Below, piece by piece: positions 44,191-55,829 of a DNA stretch of 64,000 bases. The notes beneath the pieces were generated by a model. That model saw only the letters and a program-made list of their open reading frames with translations. It searched no databases and had not been told where the DNA came from. This DNA comes from Nilaparvata lugens (lineage: Eukaryota; Arthropoda; Insecta; Hemiptera; Delphacidae). Made by a program: the position numbers and the translations under genes. Each line of letters starts with the position of its first letter. The stretch's first letter is position 1. Location of the stretch: contig NC_052506.1 in assembly GCF_014356525.2 (NCBI RefSeq), forward strand, positions 8,673,698-8,737,697. Reading direction: 5' to 3'.

Positions 44191-45364
44191 TAGAGGTTAT
44201 GTAAAAATGATAACTTAATTCACACACTATTTTGAGTCTAAAAAAATGTATCTACTACAATAATTTTGAATTTATCAGATTAATTAATTAATTTCAAAAT
44301 ACAAATCCAAACAAAAATCTTCGTTCACAATAATTGCCAAAAATATTAAAAATTTCACTTAAATCCACAATTAATTATACTCATGCAAACATTAAAACAT
44401 CTGTTTTTTCAATTGTACTAACCTTAGCTTATTCATTCATTTATATAATAAGTACATTATCAAAATGATGAGGAGAGGAAAAATAAGGTAGGTCTAACCT
44501 TGTGCTATTCCTCTCCCAAATTTAGATAACACATAGTCCGAAATAGGTTGTCTTGTAGTTCTTTAATTCACTAGATCCTTGAGGTGAAAAAACAACTGCA
44601 TCACTCTGTAGTGAGCCAATATTGATGGGAAAATTCAACTTCGGTTACATATTTTGATCCATTGGAATAGATGGAAAATATCAATATTATGAACCAACTT
44701 ACTAAACGAGAGAATTTTCTCAGCTTGAGAACTGATCCACCATGAAAGTGAATTGATAATATTTCGATCAATATGGAAGAGCTTTTAAAATATGAAACGA
44801 GGACAGCTCTATATAGCAGGTACAGCTTGGGAAGGTGTTATGAACTGAACCAAACAAGTCAACCCAGGACGTCAATCGCCATCCAACTCATCATGGAAGT
44901 CAGTGTCACGTCATCGCAAAATAAGACCAGCTCAAAGTTGGCTGATGTTAATAATGCATGTCAAACCGGCTGACGGGAGAGAAACCGATGAAATATGGAT
45001 GAAGGGAAATACAACAGATACTGTAACATGGCTCTTTCATTCTTATGAAACGCGCGTGTGGCTGACGTTAGATATTGAAATCAAAGACCACTCACTCTAC
45101 AGAGAATCTAATCTCAGCGATTGTTTATATACACACAAATTCATAACTCAATGTCTGGAAAAGACTTACCAGCTACTTTGAATGAAAATGAAATTCCAAG
45201 TTATAGAAGCTATTTGTATTCGAAGGATTACACGTAACTGTTAATTGTTTTTCAACGGGATAAAAAGTAAGTAGCTTAATTTTCATTAATAAAAACCGGA
45301 AAGAGATTCAGCTGGATGTAAGGCATGTCCAAAATGGAAAGATTCACAATCATATTTTTTATTT
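44191..45364. other. Counterpart of 22,761-23,765, extended
   Basis: Close match to copy 1 up to ~45,203. 45,204-45,364 is missing in copy 1 together with the left end of the adjacent element, so copy 1 has a deletion there. The 66-codon frame is 44,773-44,973. Confidence 0.4.
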
Positions 45365-46588
45365 GTTGACCGAGCGAAGTGAGGTCTAAAGGTGCGTACA
45401 GATTTACGCGCCGCGAACATGAGCAATTCACTTTAAATCAGCTGATGCCAAGCTTTTTATATATATATCTTATACCGTTTCTGTAAAAATACAGATATAG
45501 TCAGCTGATTTAAAGTGAATTGCTCATGTTCGCGGCGCGTATATCTGTACGCACCTTCAGATTCAAGTCGACGGTTTGGCATTCCTCGGTTTGTATTCCA
45601 GACGGTTTGCGCATATAATTATGTTTTATATGTTGCGCATTTACAGCGAAACACGGTAATAGATTTTCATGATATTTGACAGGTATGATCCTTTTTAAAT
45701 TGCGCGTCGACGTATATACAAGGTTTTTGGAAATTTTGCATTTCAAGGATAATATAAAAGGAAAAAGAAGCCTCCTTTATACGCCAATATTAGATTAAAA
45801 ATCAGACTATAGAATTATTCATCATAAAGCAGCTGTTTAGTGGACTATAATACTACCCGTTCAAAAAAAACGAACATCTTTAAAATGTATATTTCCATCA
45901 ACGTTAGTAGACAGTTGACTAAAATACTACCCGTTCAAAAACATCGAACATCTTGAAAATGTATCTTTCTATCAACGTTGTAGACAGTTGCAGCCAGACC
46001 TGATAACAGCACTCACACTCACATTCCGGGACGACACGTCACGGTACGATAGGTCAGACAGCTCTATGTTTATTTAGGATTTTTTCTAGACATTTTAAAT
46101 TGATAAATTATTTATTAATTTTTGAGAAAACATAACAACAGGTCAATGTAACTTACTGAGCGCGAGGTCTACTGTTCACAGAACTACTAGTAGTACTGTT
46201 CAGTGTTCACACGCAGTATTCTCATCCACAAGTACCTGATTGAAACTTTAGACCTTATGGAAATATAGCAATAGACTGGCTTCTCCACACATCTGTGTAA
46301 TCACTTGATTGATTTATGATGAATAATTCTATAGTCTGATTTTTACTCTATTATTGGCGTATGAAGGAGGCTCCTTTTTCCTTTTATATTATCCTTGAAA
46401 TGCAAAGTTTCCAAAAACCTTGTATATACGTCGACGCGCAATTAAAAAAGGAACATACCTGTACCTGTCAAATTTCATGACAATCTATTACCGCGTTTCG
46501 CCGTAAAAGCGTAACATATAAACATTTAAACATTAAGAGAAATGTCAAACCATCGACTTGAATCTTAGACCTCACTTCGCTCGGTCAA
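45365..46588. mobile_element. TTCGCTCGGTCAA element, both ends complete, with nested hairpin
   Basis: The best full copy: it begins TTGACCGAGCGAAGTGAGGT and ends ACCTCACTTCGCTCGGTCAA, with ~290-bp inverted arms. A hairpin element is inserted 23 bases from the left end (45,389-45,557). No transposase frame. Confidence 0.85.
45389..45557. mobile_element. ~170-bp hairpin element (AAGGTGCGTACAG ends)
   Basis: AAGGTGCGTACAGATTTACG and its inverse flank CGCGAACATGAGCAATTCAC, TAAATCAGCTGAT and inverse. A second copy is at 60,620-60,786. Uninterrupted relatives read GAGGTCTAAGATTCAAG, so the target is known to the base; flanking CTAA/TCAG versus TTAA at the other copy hints at a TTAA-like target. 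Confidence 0.85.
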
Positions 46589-46929
46589 CTAGTTGTACGA
46601 CAAATACCATCTGTTGAAAAGGATGCTTCTTGGAAATTACTGACAGTTGGGGCAAGTCAAGAGAGGATAAAAATGTTTTTTCAACGAGAATGGAAAAATT
46701 TAATATGTATGTACTTCTGAGAATTTCCCCTGTGCCGGAAAGAAAGTTACAGGTGAGTTCCTGTGCTTTCACAAACAGATCTGAAATGGATCATTGGAAA
46801 CTTATCTTCACAAACAGACAAAATCTGGATTCCATGTTAGTGGACCCCTCAGGGAAAAAATCATCTTCAATTATTAAAGATGGAGTTAATTATTGCAAAA
46901 ATGTTAGGAGTAATGATGAACATTATTGA
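46589..46929 (+). other. Counterpart of 24,779-25,126 with splice donor
   Basis: GTTACAG|GTGAGT is kept at ~46,753. The frames before it are kept; those after it have several changes. Candidate exon only. Confidence 0.25.
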
Positions 46930-47750
46930 CACATCCTATCAATTTAATCTAGATATGGAAATGAATTTCAACTCAGTACAATTACGATTGGTGAAATATC
47001 AAGATAAGTGCTTTAAAATGCTTGAACTTCAAATACACCCATTATTTCTGTCTTCTACAATACCTGTAGCTATGAGTGGCATAAAAATTTATCTCTCAAT
47101 TATTTATAAGAAGCTAATTATTGCAAAAATGTTTGGAGTAATAATACATAATATCAATTTAATATCTAAGCTACTGTAGTAAATTTGAACATTTTCTGTT
47201 CATTTGTTCTCGATAAAGCTGAGAAAGCGCTAAAAACGCTGGAAAAACGCAGATTTTGGGCGTCTCTTTGCCGTTATTGCGAATTCCTTCTAACACAACA
47301 TTATTACACCCTAGCTGAGCTTCTGTACTAAATTTGAACAATTTCTGTTCATTTGTTCTCGATAAATCTGAGAAAAAGCAAAAAAAAAAACCCTGGAAAA
47401 ACGATAATTTTGAGCGTATCTTTGACGTTATTGAAAATTGCTTCTAACACAACATTATTACACCCTAGCTTAGCTTCTGTACTAAATTTGAACATTTTCT
47501 GTTAATTTGTTCTCGATAAAGCTGAGAAAACGCTAAAATACGCTGGAAAAACTCAGATTTTGGGCGTCTCTTTGGCGTTATTGCGAATTTCCTTTAGAAA
47601 TTTTTCCAAATCCGTTCTTAGTGCGCCTCCAAAGGGCCAACTGAGCATACCTCTCAAATTTGAACGTTTTTGGTCCGGTAGATGTTTAGTTCTGCAAGTG
47701 AGTGAGTGAGTGAGTGTCATTTCGCTTTTATATATATAGATTATTTGGTT
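46930..47750 (+). repeat. Shortened 200-bp and 150-bp repeats, copy 2
   Basis: About one and a half 200-bp units end at ~47,165 inside AATTTAATAT and continue in a 150-bp unit (TTTGTTCTCGATAAAGCTGA-type marks near 47,200, 47,351 and 47,506). The same (GAGT)n and TATATATATAGATT end follows. The lead-in at 25,880-26,290 of copy 1 is absent. Confidence 0.8.
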
Positions 47751-48343
47751 GCAGAAGATGTAACGTTGTTGTATGATTTGAATTTATGTACCCTGCTATC
47801 ATGGATAATAAAAACCAATTTCATTTGATTCATTAAATTTTTTACATTACATTCTCTCTGATCCAAATCGGTTTAAAATTATTTTTTAATCAACGTCCAT
47901 TGTGATAGATGTTTGTAATTATTAGAAAACTTTATCAATTACATTATTACTCAAGTCTTCTCTGTTGTCACAATGAAAATTTTCATCAATTAAGCTAATG
48001 AGGCGGAAGAGTAAGGATTATTAACACTCCTGAATTGACAGACAGTGAAGCTACACCCACATTGACGAAACTTAATTGAAAACTAGTCACACAAAAAAAT
48101 GCAAGCCAGATGAAAAGAACGTAGATTGGATTTCAATTAGAGAGTTATCAACTTCGACATGAATAAATAAATTGTTGGGATGGTGATGAGGAAAACTCTC
48201 TAGTAGGACACTTTTCCGTTTATTTCCCAGGAGAGACGTTAGCTTTCAATCTAAAAGTTTCCTTTATTGAATCCATTAAATAGATTGTTTCAAATGAAAC
48301 CCCTTTCACGCCTGAGTCACGTATCCTATTCAATGGAATCGAA

Positions 48344-48420
48344 TCAAATGCCCGCACTTGAAAAGTCTGCTCAGATATACAAATTGTTGGTTAGGGTTAC
48401 TGAAAAAAGAAAATTACGAT
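48344..48420. other. Unique sequence after copy 2
   Basis: Short stretch between the end of the duplication and the next fold-back. Nothing recognised. Confidence 0.4.
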
Positions 48421-49427
48421 TTTTTTGTGTAGTTGAGAAGTTGATATTGTGGTAATTATTCATATTAAATAAGAATACTAAGAAATTGTCAAAAACCACA
48501 GATTTATTGATACTTAGAAAGACCGGTTTCGATTGTTACACCATTGTCAATCTCTGATAAACAAAAACCAAATACAAGAGCAGCAGAATTTATACTAGTA
48601 GGCGAGAACTGCTATTGTCAAGGGCATGAGCGCCTGCCATTGGTCCAGCTAGACAGTCTCCTCCCACTTAACGGTGTCACAAAATGGCGGCTTAAGCAAC
48701 AGACTCCCAATTCTTCTTCTTCTTCATCGCCATGATAACAAAATTTTTTTATCGTGGCGAGTCTGTTGCTCAAGCCGCCATTTTGTGTGAAACCATTAAG
48801 TGGGAGGAGACTGTTTAGCTGGACCAATGACAGGCGCTCATGCCCTTGACCAAAAGCAGTACTCGCCTACTAGTATAAATTCTGCTGCTATTGTATTTAG
48901 TTTTAGATTATCAGAAATTGACAACAGTGTAACAACCGAAACCGGTCTTTCCAAGTATCAATAAATCTGTGGTTTTTTCTTAGTATTTTTAACCGAGCGA
49001 AGTGAGGTTTGGCATTTCTCTTAATGTTTAAATGTTTGAATGTTTATATGTTGCAAATTTACGGCGAAACGCGGTATTCATGAAATTTGACAGGCATGTT
49101 CATTTTTTAATGGCGCGTCAACGTATATACAAGGTTTTTGGAAATTTTGCATTTAAAGGATATTATAAAAGGAAAAAGGAGCGTCCTTCATACGCCAATA
49201 TTAGAGTAAAAATCAGACTATGAAATTATTCATCATAAATCAGCTGACAAGTAATTACACAGAAGTGTGGAGAAGCCAGTCTATTGCTGTATTTCCATAA
49301 AGTCTACAGTTTCAATCAGGTACTTGTGGATGAGAATACTGCGTGAGGTTTACTGTTCAAGGAACTACCAGTTATTAAATATGAATAATTACCACAATAT
49401 CAACTTCTCAACTACACAAAAAGTGAA
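48421..49427. mobile_element. Full-length fold-back of the GACCGGTTTCGG family with nested insertion
   Basis: The left end TGTGTAGTTGAGAAGTTGAT (48,426) is mirrored at 49,400-49,425, giving the complete outer arms that other copies lack on one side. The inner arms extend to AACAGACT...CGCCATGATAACAAAATTT around a TTC repeat. The right arm is split by 48,991-49,371. Confidence 0.8.
48991..49371 (-). mobile_element. TTCGCTCGGTCAA half-element nested in the fold-back
   Basis: It runs ACCGAGCGAAGTGAGG to GTTCAAGGAACTACCAGT in minus orientation. It lacks the TCTAAGATTCAAGTCGACG part near its start. The host fold-back sequence stops at TAGTATTTTTA and resumes ATTAAATATGAATAATTACC. Confidence 0.75.
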
Positions 49428-50200
49428 TTCATTTATGAGTGTTTTTTTAAAGCATCCATATTCTATTGAACCTTAACAGCCATTTGATAAAAAGTGAATT
49501 TTGGATGGATGATGATGGATTTTTTCGGTTCAAATTTTTATCAGATCACAATTTTTTTTCAAATAATCCCCATTCAATACTCCATATTCTTATGTTTGCA
49601 AAAGCTGCCCGGTCGGCGTTTAATATGACGAAACCTTCGAATACGTGTGAGGTAGGAGGTAAGAGAGGGGGTTACACTCAACACAGAGTTATGGATGGAA
49701 ATGAAGGGAGAGCTTAGGCAAGGACGAGCATTGTAATAACTTTTCATGAAGGCAGTGCAGTGGGAGCAGGAGGGAACAGGGAACAGAGGGAAAAGAGAGA
49801 CAGGAAACAACATCCGTTGAAAAGCCGTCACTGTCACTGGTCGACTGCCGTGTTCGTCATTCCTCATTCGTCAGTTGCTTTTGTGTCGAGTCGACTAACA
49901 AACGATCGATCACTGGCCGCTGATTAGACAGCCAGTTATCCGACTTCAAAACCAATACCAGTGAATGGGTAAAATCTAGTTGGCACAATGGAATTTCATT
50001 GAGGAATGTCACAAAACCCAATGACAGCCCCGTCACATTCTTTTACTGGAATAAACTTTCAACTGCCGGCCACAGAAGCTGCAATTAAACGGAATGATTG
50101 AGAACGTAATACCTGTTCCACAGAAGCTTGATATTTTGGAAAAGATATTACTCAAAAAAATTATTAGTATTATAGGAATTCGATGAACAAATTGATTTTT
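49428..50200. other. Unassigned, less AT-rich in the middle
   Basis: 49,600-50,000 is nearer balanced composition. Frames at 49,466-49,717 (plus) and 49,574-49,867 (minus) overlap on opposite strands and neither shows a domain. Nothing is supported as a gene. Confidence 0.35.
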
Positions 50201-50331
50201 TACTTTCCTTGCCCTATTACCATAGGTAAGGAAAGTATTGCTTTCCGAAAAAATTGAGATACTCCAAATTCTAAATATCTATACGTTTCAAGGTTCCCTG
50301 AGTCCAAAAAAGTGGTTTTTGGGTATTGGTC

Positions 50332-50384
<53 letters not shown>

Positions 50385-51007
50385 CGGTGTACACGATATC
50401 TCATCTCCCAATTAACAGAATGACTTGAAATTTGGAACTTAAGGTCCTTACAATATAAGGATCCGACACGAACAATTTCGATCAAATGCAATTCAAGATG
50501 GCGGCTAAAATGGCGAAAATGTTGTCAAAAAAAGGGTTTTTTGCGATTTTCTCGAAAACGGCTCCAACGATTTTGATCAAATCAACTGCCACAAGTCCCA
50601 TATCTTTAAAAATTCCAGGAGCTCCGCCCCATCTATGCAAAGTTTGATTTTAGATTCCCAATTATCAGGCTTTAGATACAATTGAAACAAAAAAAATTGA
50701 GTGGAAAAGATTGAGCATAAAAATCTCTACAATTAATGTTCAGTAACATTTTCACCTAAAATTGAGAATAAGCTTGAAATTTGAGAAAATGTGATTATTC
50801 AATTGCAAACTGTTGGCAACTGTTGATTCTATTAAATCATTCACTGTGAAGAGATAGCAGATCTCGTGTGTATCCAGCATTATTGTCCTGTCACCAGCTG
50901 GCTCACATCTTTGAATAGTAGACTTGAGATGTGCGTGAACACTAGCGTCAGGTGATCAATTTTCATAACGGCAAGGAAAGTTGTGTGAGTGTCCCACACC
51001 AGATTTT
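50201..51007. mobile_element. Non-autonomous inverted-repeat element with GT tract, copy B
   Basis: Ends ACTTTCCTTGCC (50,203-50,214) and GGCAAGGAAAGT (50,973-50,984), an exact 12-bp inverted pair. The interior is shorter than copy A. The GT tract yields spurious His/Thr and Val/Cys frames. Confidence 0.65.
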
Positions 51008-51129
51008 TCAACTATAAGAGAGTTTTTAGGTTCTGCAGCAACTCCTCCAGTGTACAGGGAAGCTTCCCCTGCATGGGAGTATTTATTGACAAAGAAATTA
51101 AATGAATTCATAATGTTATTATTTATTAT

Positions 51130-51300
51130 TAGTTCAAGCTCTAGATGATTGGGCATTATTTGGTATGCATTGTTTTTGGCAATAAAGTTTATTAATATTT
51201 ATAAATGAACCTCATATCTCTCAGATTAGGGTTGTATGGCAGAGAGGACATAGAGTCCTAACTCCGCCCTTATAAAAGGCAATTATTCTATTCAATATTC
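51130..51300 (+). mobile_element. Two retroelement 3' ends
   Basis: GGCAATAAAGTTTATTAATA ends at ~51,205. A second, with ACATAGAGTCCTAACTCCGC and a TTCTATTCAATATTC end, follows to ~51,300; its CTAACTCCGCC is shared with the LINE tail at ~11,665. Confidence 0.45.
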
Positions 51301-51593
51301 ACAGAGTAAATTCTTTGTTGATTTTTACTGTTATTATAGTGCTCATGACTGTAACATTGAAGATAAAATAAAATAAATTGAAGTAGAAATTTGATGAAAA
51401 TTGTAGGGGTTTGAGTAGCCTACTGGTAATGTATCAATGATAAAAGTTAGTGAAGCATTTTTGCACTGATTAATTTCACGATTACTGTACGAATCTAGAT
51501 TAAAAGAAAAGTTAGAAAGAAATATTATTATATCACACTATTCGACGACTAATGTCGACTATCCACTAATGACGACTATCTGTAAGACTTTGT

Positions 51594-51739
51594 GCCGGTT
51601 GCACAAAAGCCGGTTAAATTTTAACCGTTATTAATTCCACGGGAATCAATCAGAGAAGTCTTATCAAAAACGCCTTCTTTCATTGGTTCTCATGAAATTA
51701 ATCACGGTTCAAATTTAACCGGCTTTTGTGCAACCGGGT
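51594..51739. mobile_element. ~145-bp hairpin element (CCGGTTGCACAAAAGCCGGT)
   Basis: CCGGTTGCACAAAAGCCGGT and TTAAATTTTAACCG pair with the inverse at the right end (AACCGGCTTTTGTGCAACCG). I have seen this type of end in several insect genomes. Flanking CTTTG/CTTTGA may be the target duplication. Confidence 0.85.
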
Positions 51740-52024
51740 CTTTGAGTTTACTGCAGTTGAAGCTTACAAACCAGCAGGTGAGAGAGACATTGGGAGACAG
51801 AGAAAAAGGTGGTGTCAGAATTAAGCATGATTATAAAGATAATTTTAAATTTTCAAACGGCTATTTCATGCCTATATCATGGAAGTCAGGAGAAGTAGAA
51901 TGACAGGAATGACCAAGATAGTTACCACACAGATACTCAGATAGATCTCAGATACTTGTATTGGATACAATTTATTGTAGATACACTTGTATTAGATCAG
52001 ATACTTTCAGAGTTAAGTCCTGCA

Positions 52025-52197
52025 CACACACACATATCGATTTTTGTTCGTACGATATTTTGCTGTCCTTTTGAATTATTCTATCAGATTAAACGGAACT
52101 TGACAAATATCTACTGTTTGAATTCATCTGTTTAATCTAATAGAATTTATAAGGACGGAAAAATATCGTACGAACAAAAATCGATGTTTGTGTAGAT
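52025..52197. mobile_element. ~170-bp hairpin element (ATCGATTTTTGTTCGTACGA)
   Basis: The arms ATCGATTTTTGTTCGTACGA and inverse continue inward with AATATTTT/CGTCCTT-like and ATTCTATTAGATTAAAC pairs. Non-coding. Confidence 0.85.
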
Positions 52198-52939
52198 AGC
52201 CGTAGCTGTTTGTTGATTTTTACTGTTATTATAGAGCTCTGTACTGTAACATTGGAGAGAAAATCTCCCTTTTTTCATACTGTTACATAGAATAGTATCT
52301 TAAGTCACAAGGACGGGAAGGGGCCTTTTGCAGGCGAGAATGATGTTTCATTCGAGCACTGCAAAAGACATTCACGTTCAAGTAACTTACACTAATTTTT
52401 GTCATAATAATCTAGAAAAGAATAATTGAGAAACAGAAAGCATTACCTGCTTGTGCTGACATTACTACATACATTCTATAAACATAACCTAGTTTACAAG
52501 TTTCGAATCAGGAATTTCTTGATTATAGTTGACAAAACTTCCACCTGGAGCGCTAAAAGGCAGTTTTTGTACCAATTTTGCTGTTCGAATTCGGAACTAG
52601 GAAACATACGCGACTGTAAAGAAAACAAACGATTTTATTACAGTATAGTATGCTGTAATGAGAATCATAAGTTTATTTGTTCTACAATCAGCTGTTTACC
52701 AGCTTAATTTCATGAATGATATTGAATGACTATGACAAAAACAATATTTTGTACGATATGACTCAATAAATAAAACTGTACGTTTCAATAATACTCTCAG
52801 AGTTAGTTCTTTGTTGATTTTTACGGTTATAATAGAGCTGAGTACTGAATCATTGAAGAGAAAATAAAACAGATTTGAAAATTTAATGAATATTGAAGGG
52901 GTTTGAAAACCCGAAATGTGTTGATGAAAAATGAAGCAT

Positions 52940-53480
52940 TAATGACGACATTCACCAAGATAGGTCGACATGTTTCGCAGTTACATAATAAATACGACTC
53001 ACACGGGCGTGATGAAATAGCAGATAAATGCCAGACAGAATGGGAATCGAATTCGGGAACAGTGCAGCCTTCATTTGCAACGCACCCACACATGAAACTT
53101 CCCATTCTAGACTAGCCTATTTTATTCACTGCAACGAAACATAATTCTGAAATAATCCTTCCTTTTATATCAACTTGAACAATTACAATTCGGCCTACAA
53201 TTCTGTCAGTTGAGACCCGTTTAAAATACTAGAGATAAAGCAACAATAATCATTGCAAAAATCGAAAGTGTAGAGCAATGTAGATGTAATTTATATCTAC
53301 GTTTCAACGTAGATGCTGGTGGCTAGAAGACCCAAATCTACTGAAAAATCTTCAAGGGTTTTCTTCACCTTTTTTACGTCATGAGCAGTAATTTCAACAG
53401 GTACCAGGTGATATGGTGATCGTGTGACATTCACCAACCACCTCCGTTACATGACCTGCTCATCAAACGGGTTCCCCTTT
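52940..53480. other. Unassigned sequence
   Basis: Overlapping opposite-strand frames (52,827-53,105 minus and 52,903-53,115 plus) carry no recognised domain. Composition is near the window average. Confidence 0.35.
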
Positions 53481-54350
53481 CCACTAGAGTTGCGTGCTAC
53501 ATGTTTGCCACGATAATTCACACGTTCAACTCCTCTGCTAGAATATTGATACAACAATATTTCATTACTTGACTTATTGTGAAAATATGATACACACACA
53601 TAACTCCTTCTTCCCATTCTGTACCAGAAGATTATGTTCTATCAACAATATTTCATTTCATGACTCATTTACACTTGTTTCCTCTTTTCACAAGAGTTGC
53701 GAGTAGATTTACTCTAAAGTCTAATCAATTCCACTGCTAGAATATTGATAAAACAATTATGTTTGCCACAATAATTCACACGTTCAACTCCACTGCTAGA
53801 ATATTGATACAACAATATTTAATTTCTTGACTCATTGTGAAAATATGATACACACACATTACTCCATGAAGATTTCTTCCCATTCTGTACCAGAAGATTA
53901 TGTTCTATCAACAATATTTCATTTCATGACTCATTTACACTTGTTTCCTCTTTCCACAAGAGTTGCGAGTAGATTTACTCTAAAGTCTAATCAATTCCAC
54001 TGCTAGAATATTGATATAACAATTATGTTTGCCACAATAATTCACACGTTCAACTCCACTGCTAGAATATTGATACAACAATATTTAATTTCTTGACTCA
54101 TTGTGAAAATATGATACACACACATTACTCCGTGAAGATTTCTTCCCATTCTGGACCAAAAGATTATATTCCATCAACAATATTTCATTTCTTGACTCAT
54201 TCACACGTTCAACAACTCCACTGGTAGATTATCGATACAACAATATTTAATTTATTGACTCATTGTGAGAATATTTTACACACACACACTCAACACCATG
54301 GGCATTTCTCCTCATTCTGTACCAGAAAATAATGCTCTCTCACAAGTTCT
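53480..54350 (+). repeat. ~262-bp tandem repeat, about three units
   Basis: ATGTTTGCCACAATAATTCA (first copy CGATAATTCA) recurs at 53,501, 53,759 and 54,025. Units carry CACTGCTAGAATATTGATA, CTTCCCATTCTGTACCAGAA and CACAAGAGTTGCG. The last unit decays by ~54,350. Confidence 0.9.
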
Positions 54351-55270
54351 TAGCATAAAAAACAGAAATTTAACCACTTTTGTCACTCATTCACGGACGA
54401 TAGTACGATGAAATCTGAGCAATGTGTTATAAGTTATAAATGCTTGAAATTTTGATCCTTGTGGTGTCCTTATGCGCGCCTCTCCACTAGGAAATACTGA
54501 AACGAAGTGCATCTAACGGTGATTCTCATAGAACATAATCTCCTGAACTTATATCACTGTGCGAAATTACAATATGAGGGCAATGTAGTTGGTGATGATG
54601 GTTGAAGCTGAAAATTAGGTGTTTTTCACAATACAAGGAGCATTGTTGTCAGGTGTAACTGGAAATCTATATGGGATAGAGCGCTCTACCTGATCTCATA
54701 TTGTAGAGCACAAAAATACGCCCAGAGGGATTTTGAGATATACATCTAAATTGTAACAATCGGAAGATATTGTTGATCAAAAACTAAAATTCATCAAAAT
54801 TGATTTTTTCTTTAAATTTTACTCATTTTTGAAAAATTATAACTCAGTACTCATTGGAGAGAGAGAGAGTGATCCGAATGATCTCATTTTATTCAGAATT
54901 TTATAATCTGAAAAAAGGCACAGCACATTTTTATGTACGGTTACTGGATTTGGCAGAAATAGCTGAAAACTGTAAAATGAACAGAAAATTTGAGGTTTTT
55001 GGGCCACTCTGTATCTAGCACAAGGAAATTGGTTCTGGACTTCTCTCATGTATCCAAATAATATATTAAAAATCGGAACTACAATATAAATTGCAAGCAC
55101 ACCCCCTTTTTCATGTCTATATTGACTGGACTAAACAGTAAAAGTGAACCAAGTGTAATCACATCTTATGAGAAATCAACGAGAGAAATTTGATTCATTT
55201 TAGATATCTAGGCTCCGATCCACCAAAAATCTATTGGCGAGTCGTGACCCACCGATTGGGAACCGCTGAT
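54351..55270. mobile_element. Degenerate transposon-like sequence with hAT-type right end
   Basis: GAGTCGTGACCCACCGATTG followed by GGAACCGCTG (~55,240-55,270) looks like the right end of a hAT element, whose ends usually read CAG.G.TTCCCAA. I do not find the matching left end in the window. The 87-codon minus frame (54,837-55,100) shows no transposase motif. Confidence 0.35.
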
Positions 55271-55449
55271 GTAAAAGATATATAATTGATTGTTATTAAG
55301 CGTGAAGGTAAAGGAGACGTTTTCAAAGAATATCTAATTAAGGTATTTATTTATTTATATGGCTTTTATCGGCAGAGAGATCCTTTTGGATGTTCTGCCT
55401 CACCGTATTACCCAATGTCATTACCTATTAACACTCAAGTTTATAGGTT

Positions 55450-55728
55450 ATATAATAGAGAAACAATAGCGTAAGTAGATATCCCATGGTATAGGACGTT
55501 TATGTCGCAACTTTTACTGTTATCTCAAGCCTATAGTCCACTTAGTTCTTTCCCGTGAGTCTTCATGACGCTGGTAGTCTCTCATACTGTGCCGTTCATA
55601 AACTCTTACCCGGTCAAAACAGTAGAAATTGACAATAGTCGACAGTAATCGGCTTGAGATAATAGTAAAAATTGCGACATAAACGCCCTATACCATGGGA
55701 TATCTACTTACGCCATTGTTTCTCTATG
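55450..55728. mobile_element. ACCATAGAG-family element, first of a pair
   Basis: ATAGAGAAACAATAGCGTAA to CATTGTTTCTCTAT with the usual GATATCCCATGG arms. A sister copy follows 100 bases on. Confidence 0.8.
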
Positions 55729-55829
55729 CTTATATATTGAGATCTTCATGTTTTTCTCACTGAAAATTTGCACTTTCACTTCCTGAGTTTCTATTTTATA
55801 AAGTTTAAAATTAAGAAAACTTTTTAAGT

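Larger units (their letters stand above)
27481..48343 (+). repeat. Tandem segmental duplication, copy 2
   Basis: The second copy of 3,430-27,425, about 20.9 kb. It lacks the 482-bp insertion, most of the 218-bp satellite, the 1,496 bp between TTCGCTCGGTCAA arms, and an unknown amount inside the N gap. It gains inserts at ~28,108-28,205 (AT-rich microsatellite), ~33,857-34,610, ~37,800-38,985, 41,377-41,710, ~42,500-42,863, 43,877-44,104 and 45,389-45,557, plus a 1,162-bp tandem duplication. Confidence 0.95.
51305..52935 (+). repeat. Three dispersed copies of a ~60-140-bp segment
   Basis: TTGTTGATTTTTACTGTTAT occurs at ~51,315 and ~52,210 and as TTGTTGATTTTTACGGTTAT at ~52,812, each followed by ATAG-GCT-like and CTGTAACATTG or CTGAATCATTG. 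The first and third continue alike through GGGGTTTGA and GAAGCATT. Between them lie two hairpin elements and unassigned sequence, including the 93-codon plus frame at 52,426-52,707, which has no domain. Confidence 0.6.

Noticed and set aside
50238..50423. 61-codon plus frame with Val-Cys repeats
   Set aside because: Translation of the GT tract in the second inverted-repeat element.
55253..55270. Complete hAT transposon
   Set aside because: Only a right-end-like TTGGGAACCGCTG is seen; no left end, target duplication or transposase was found.
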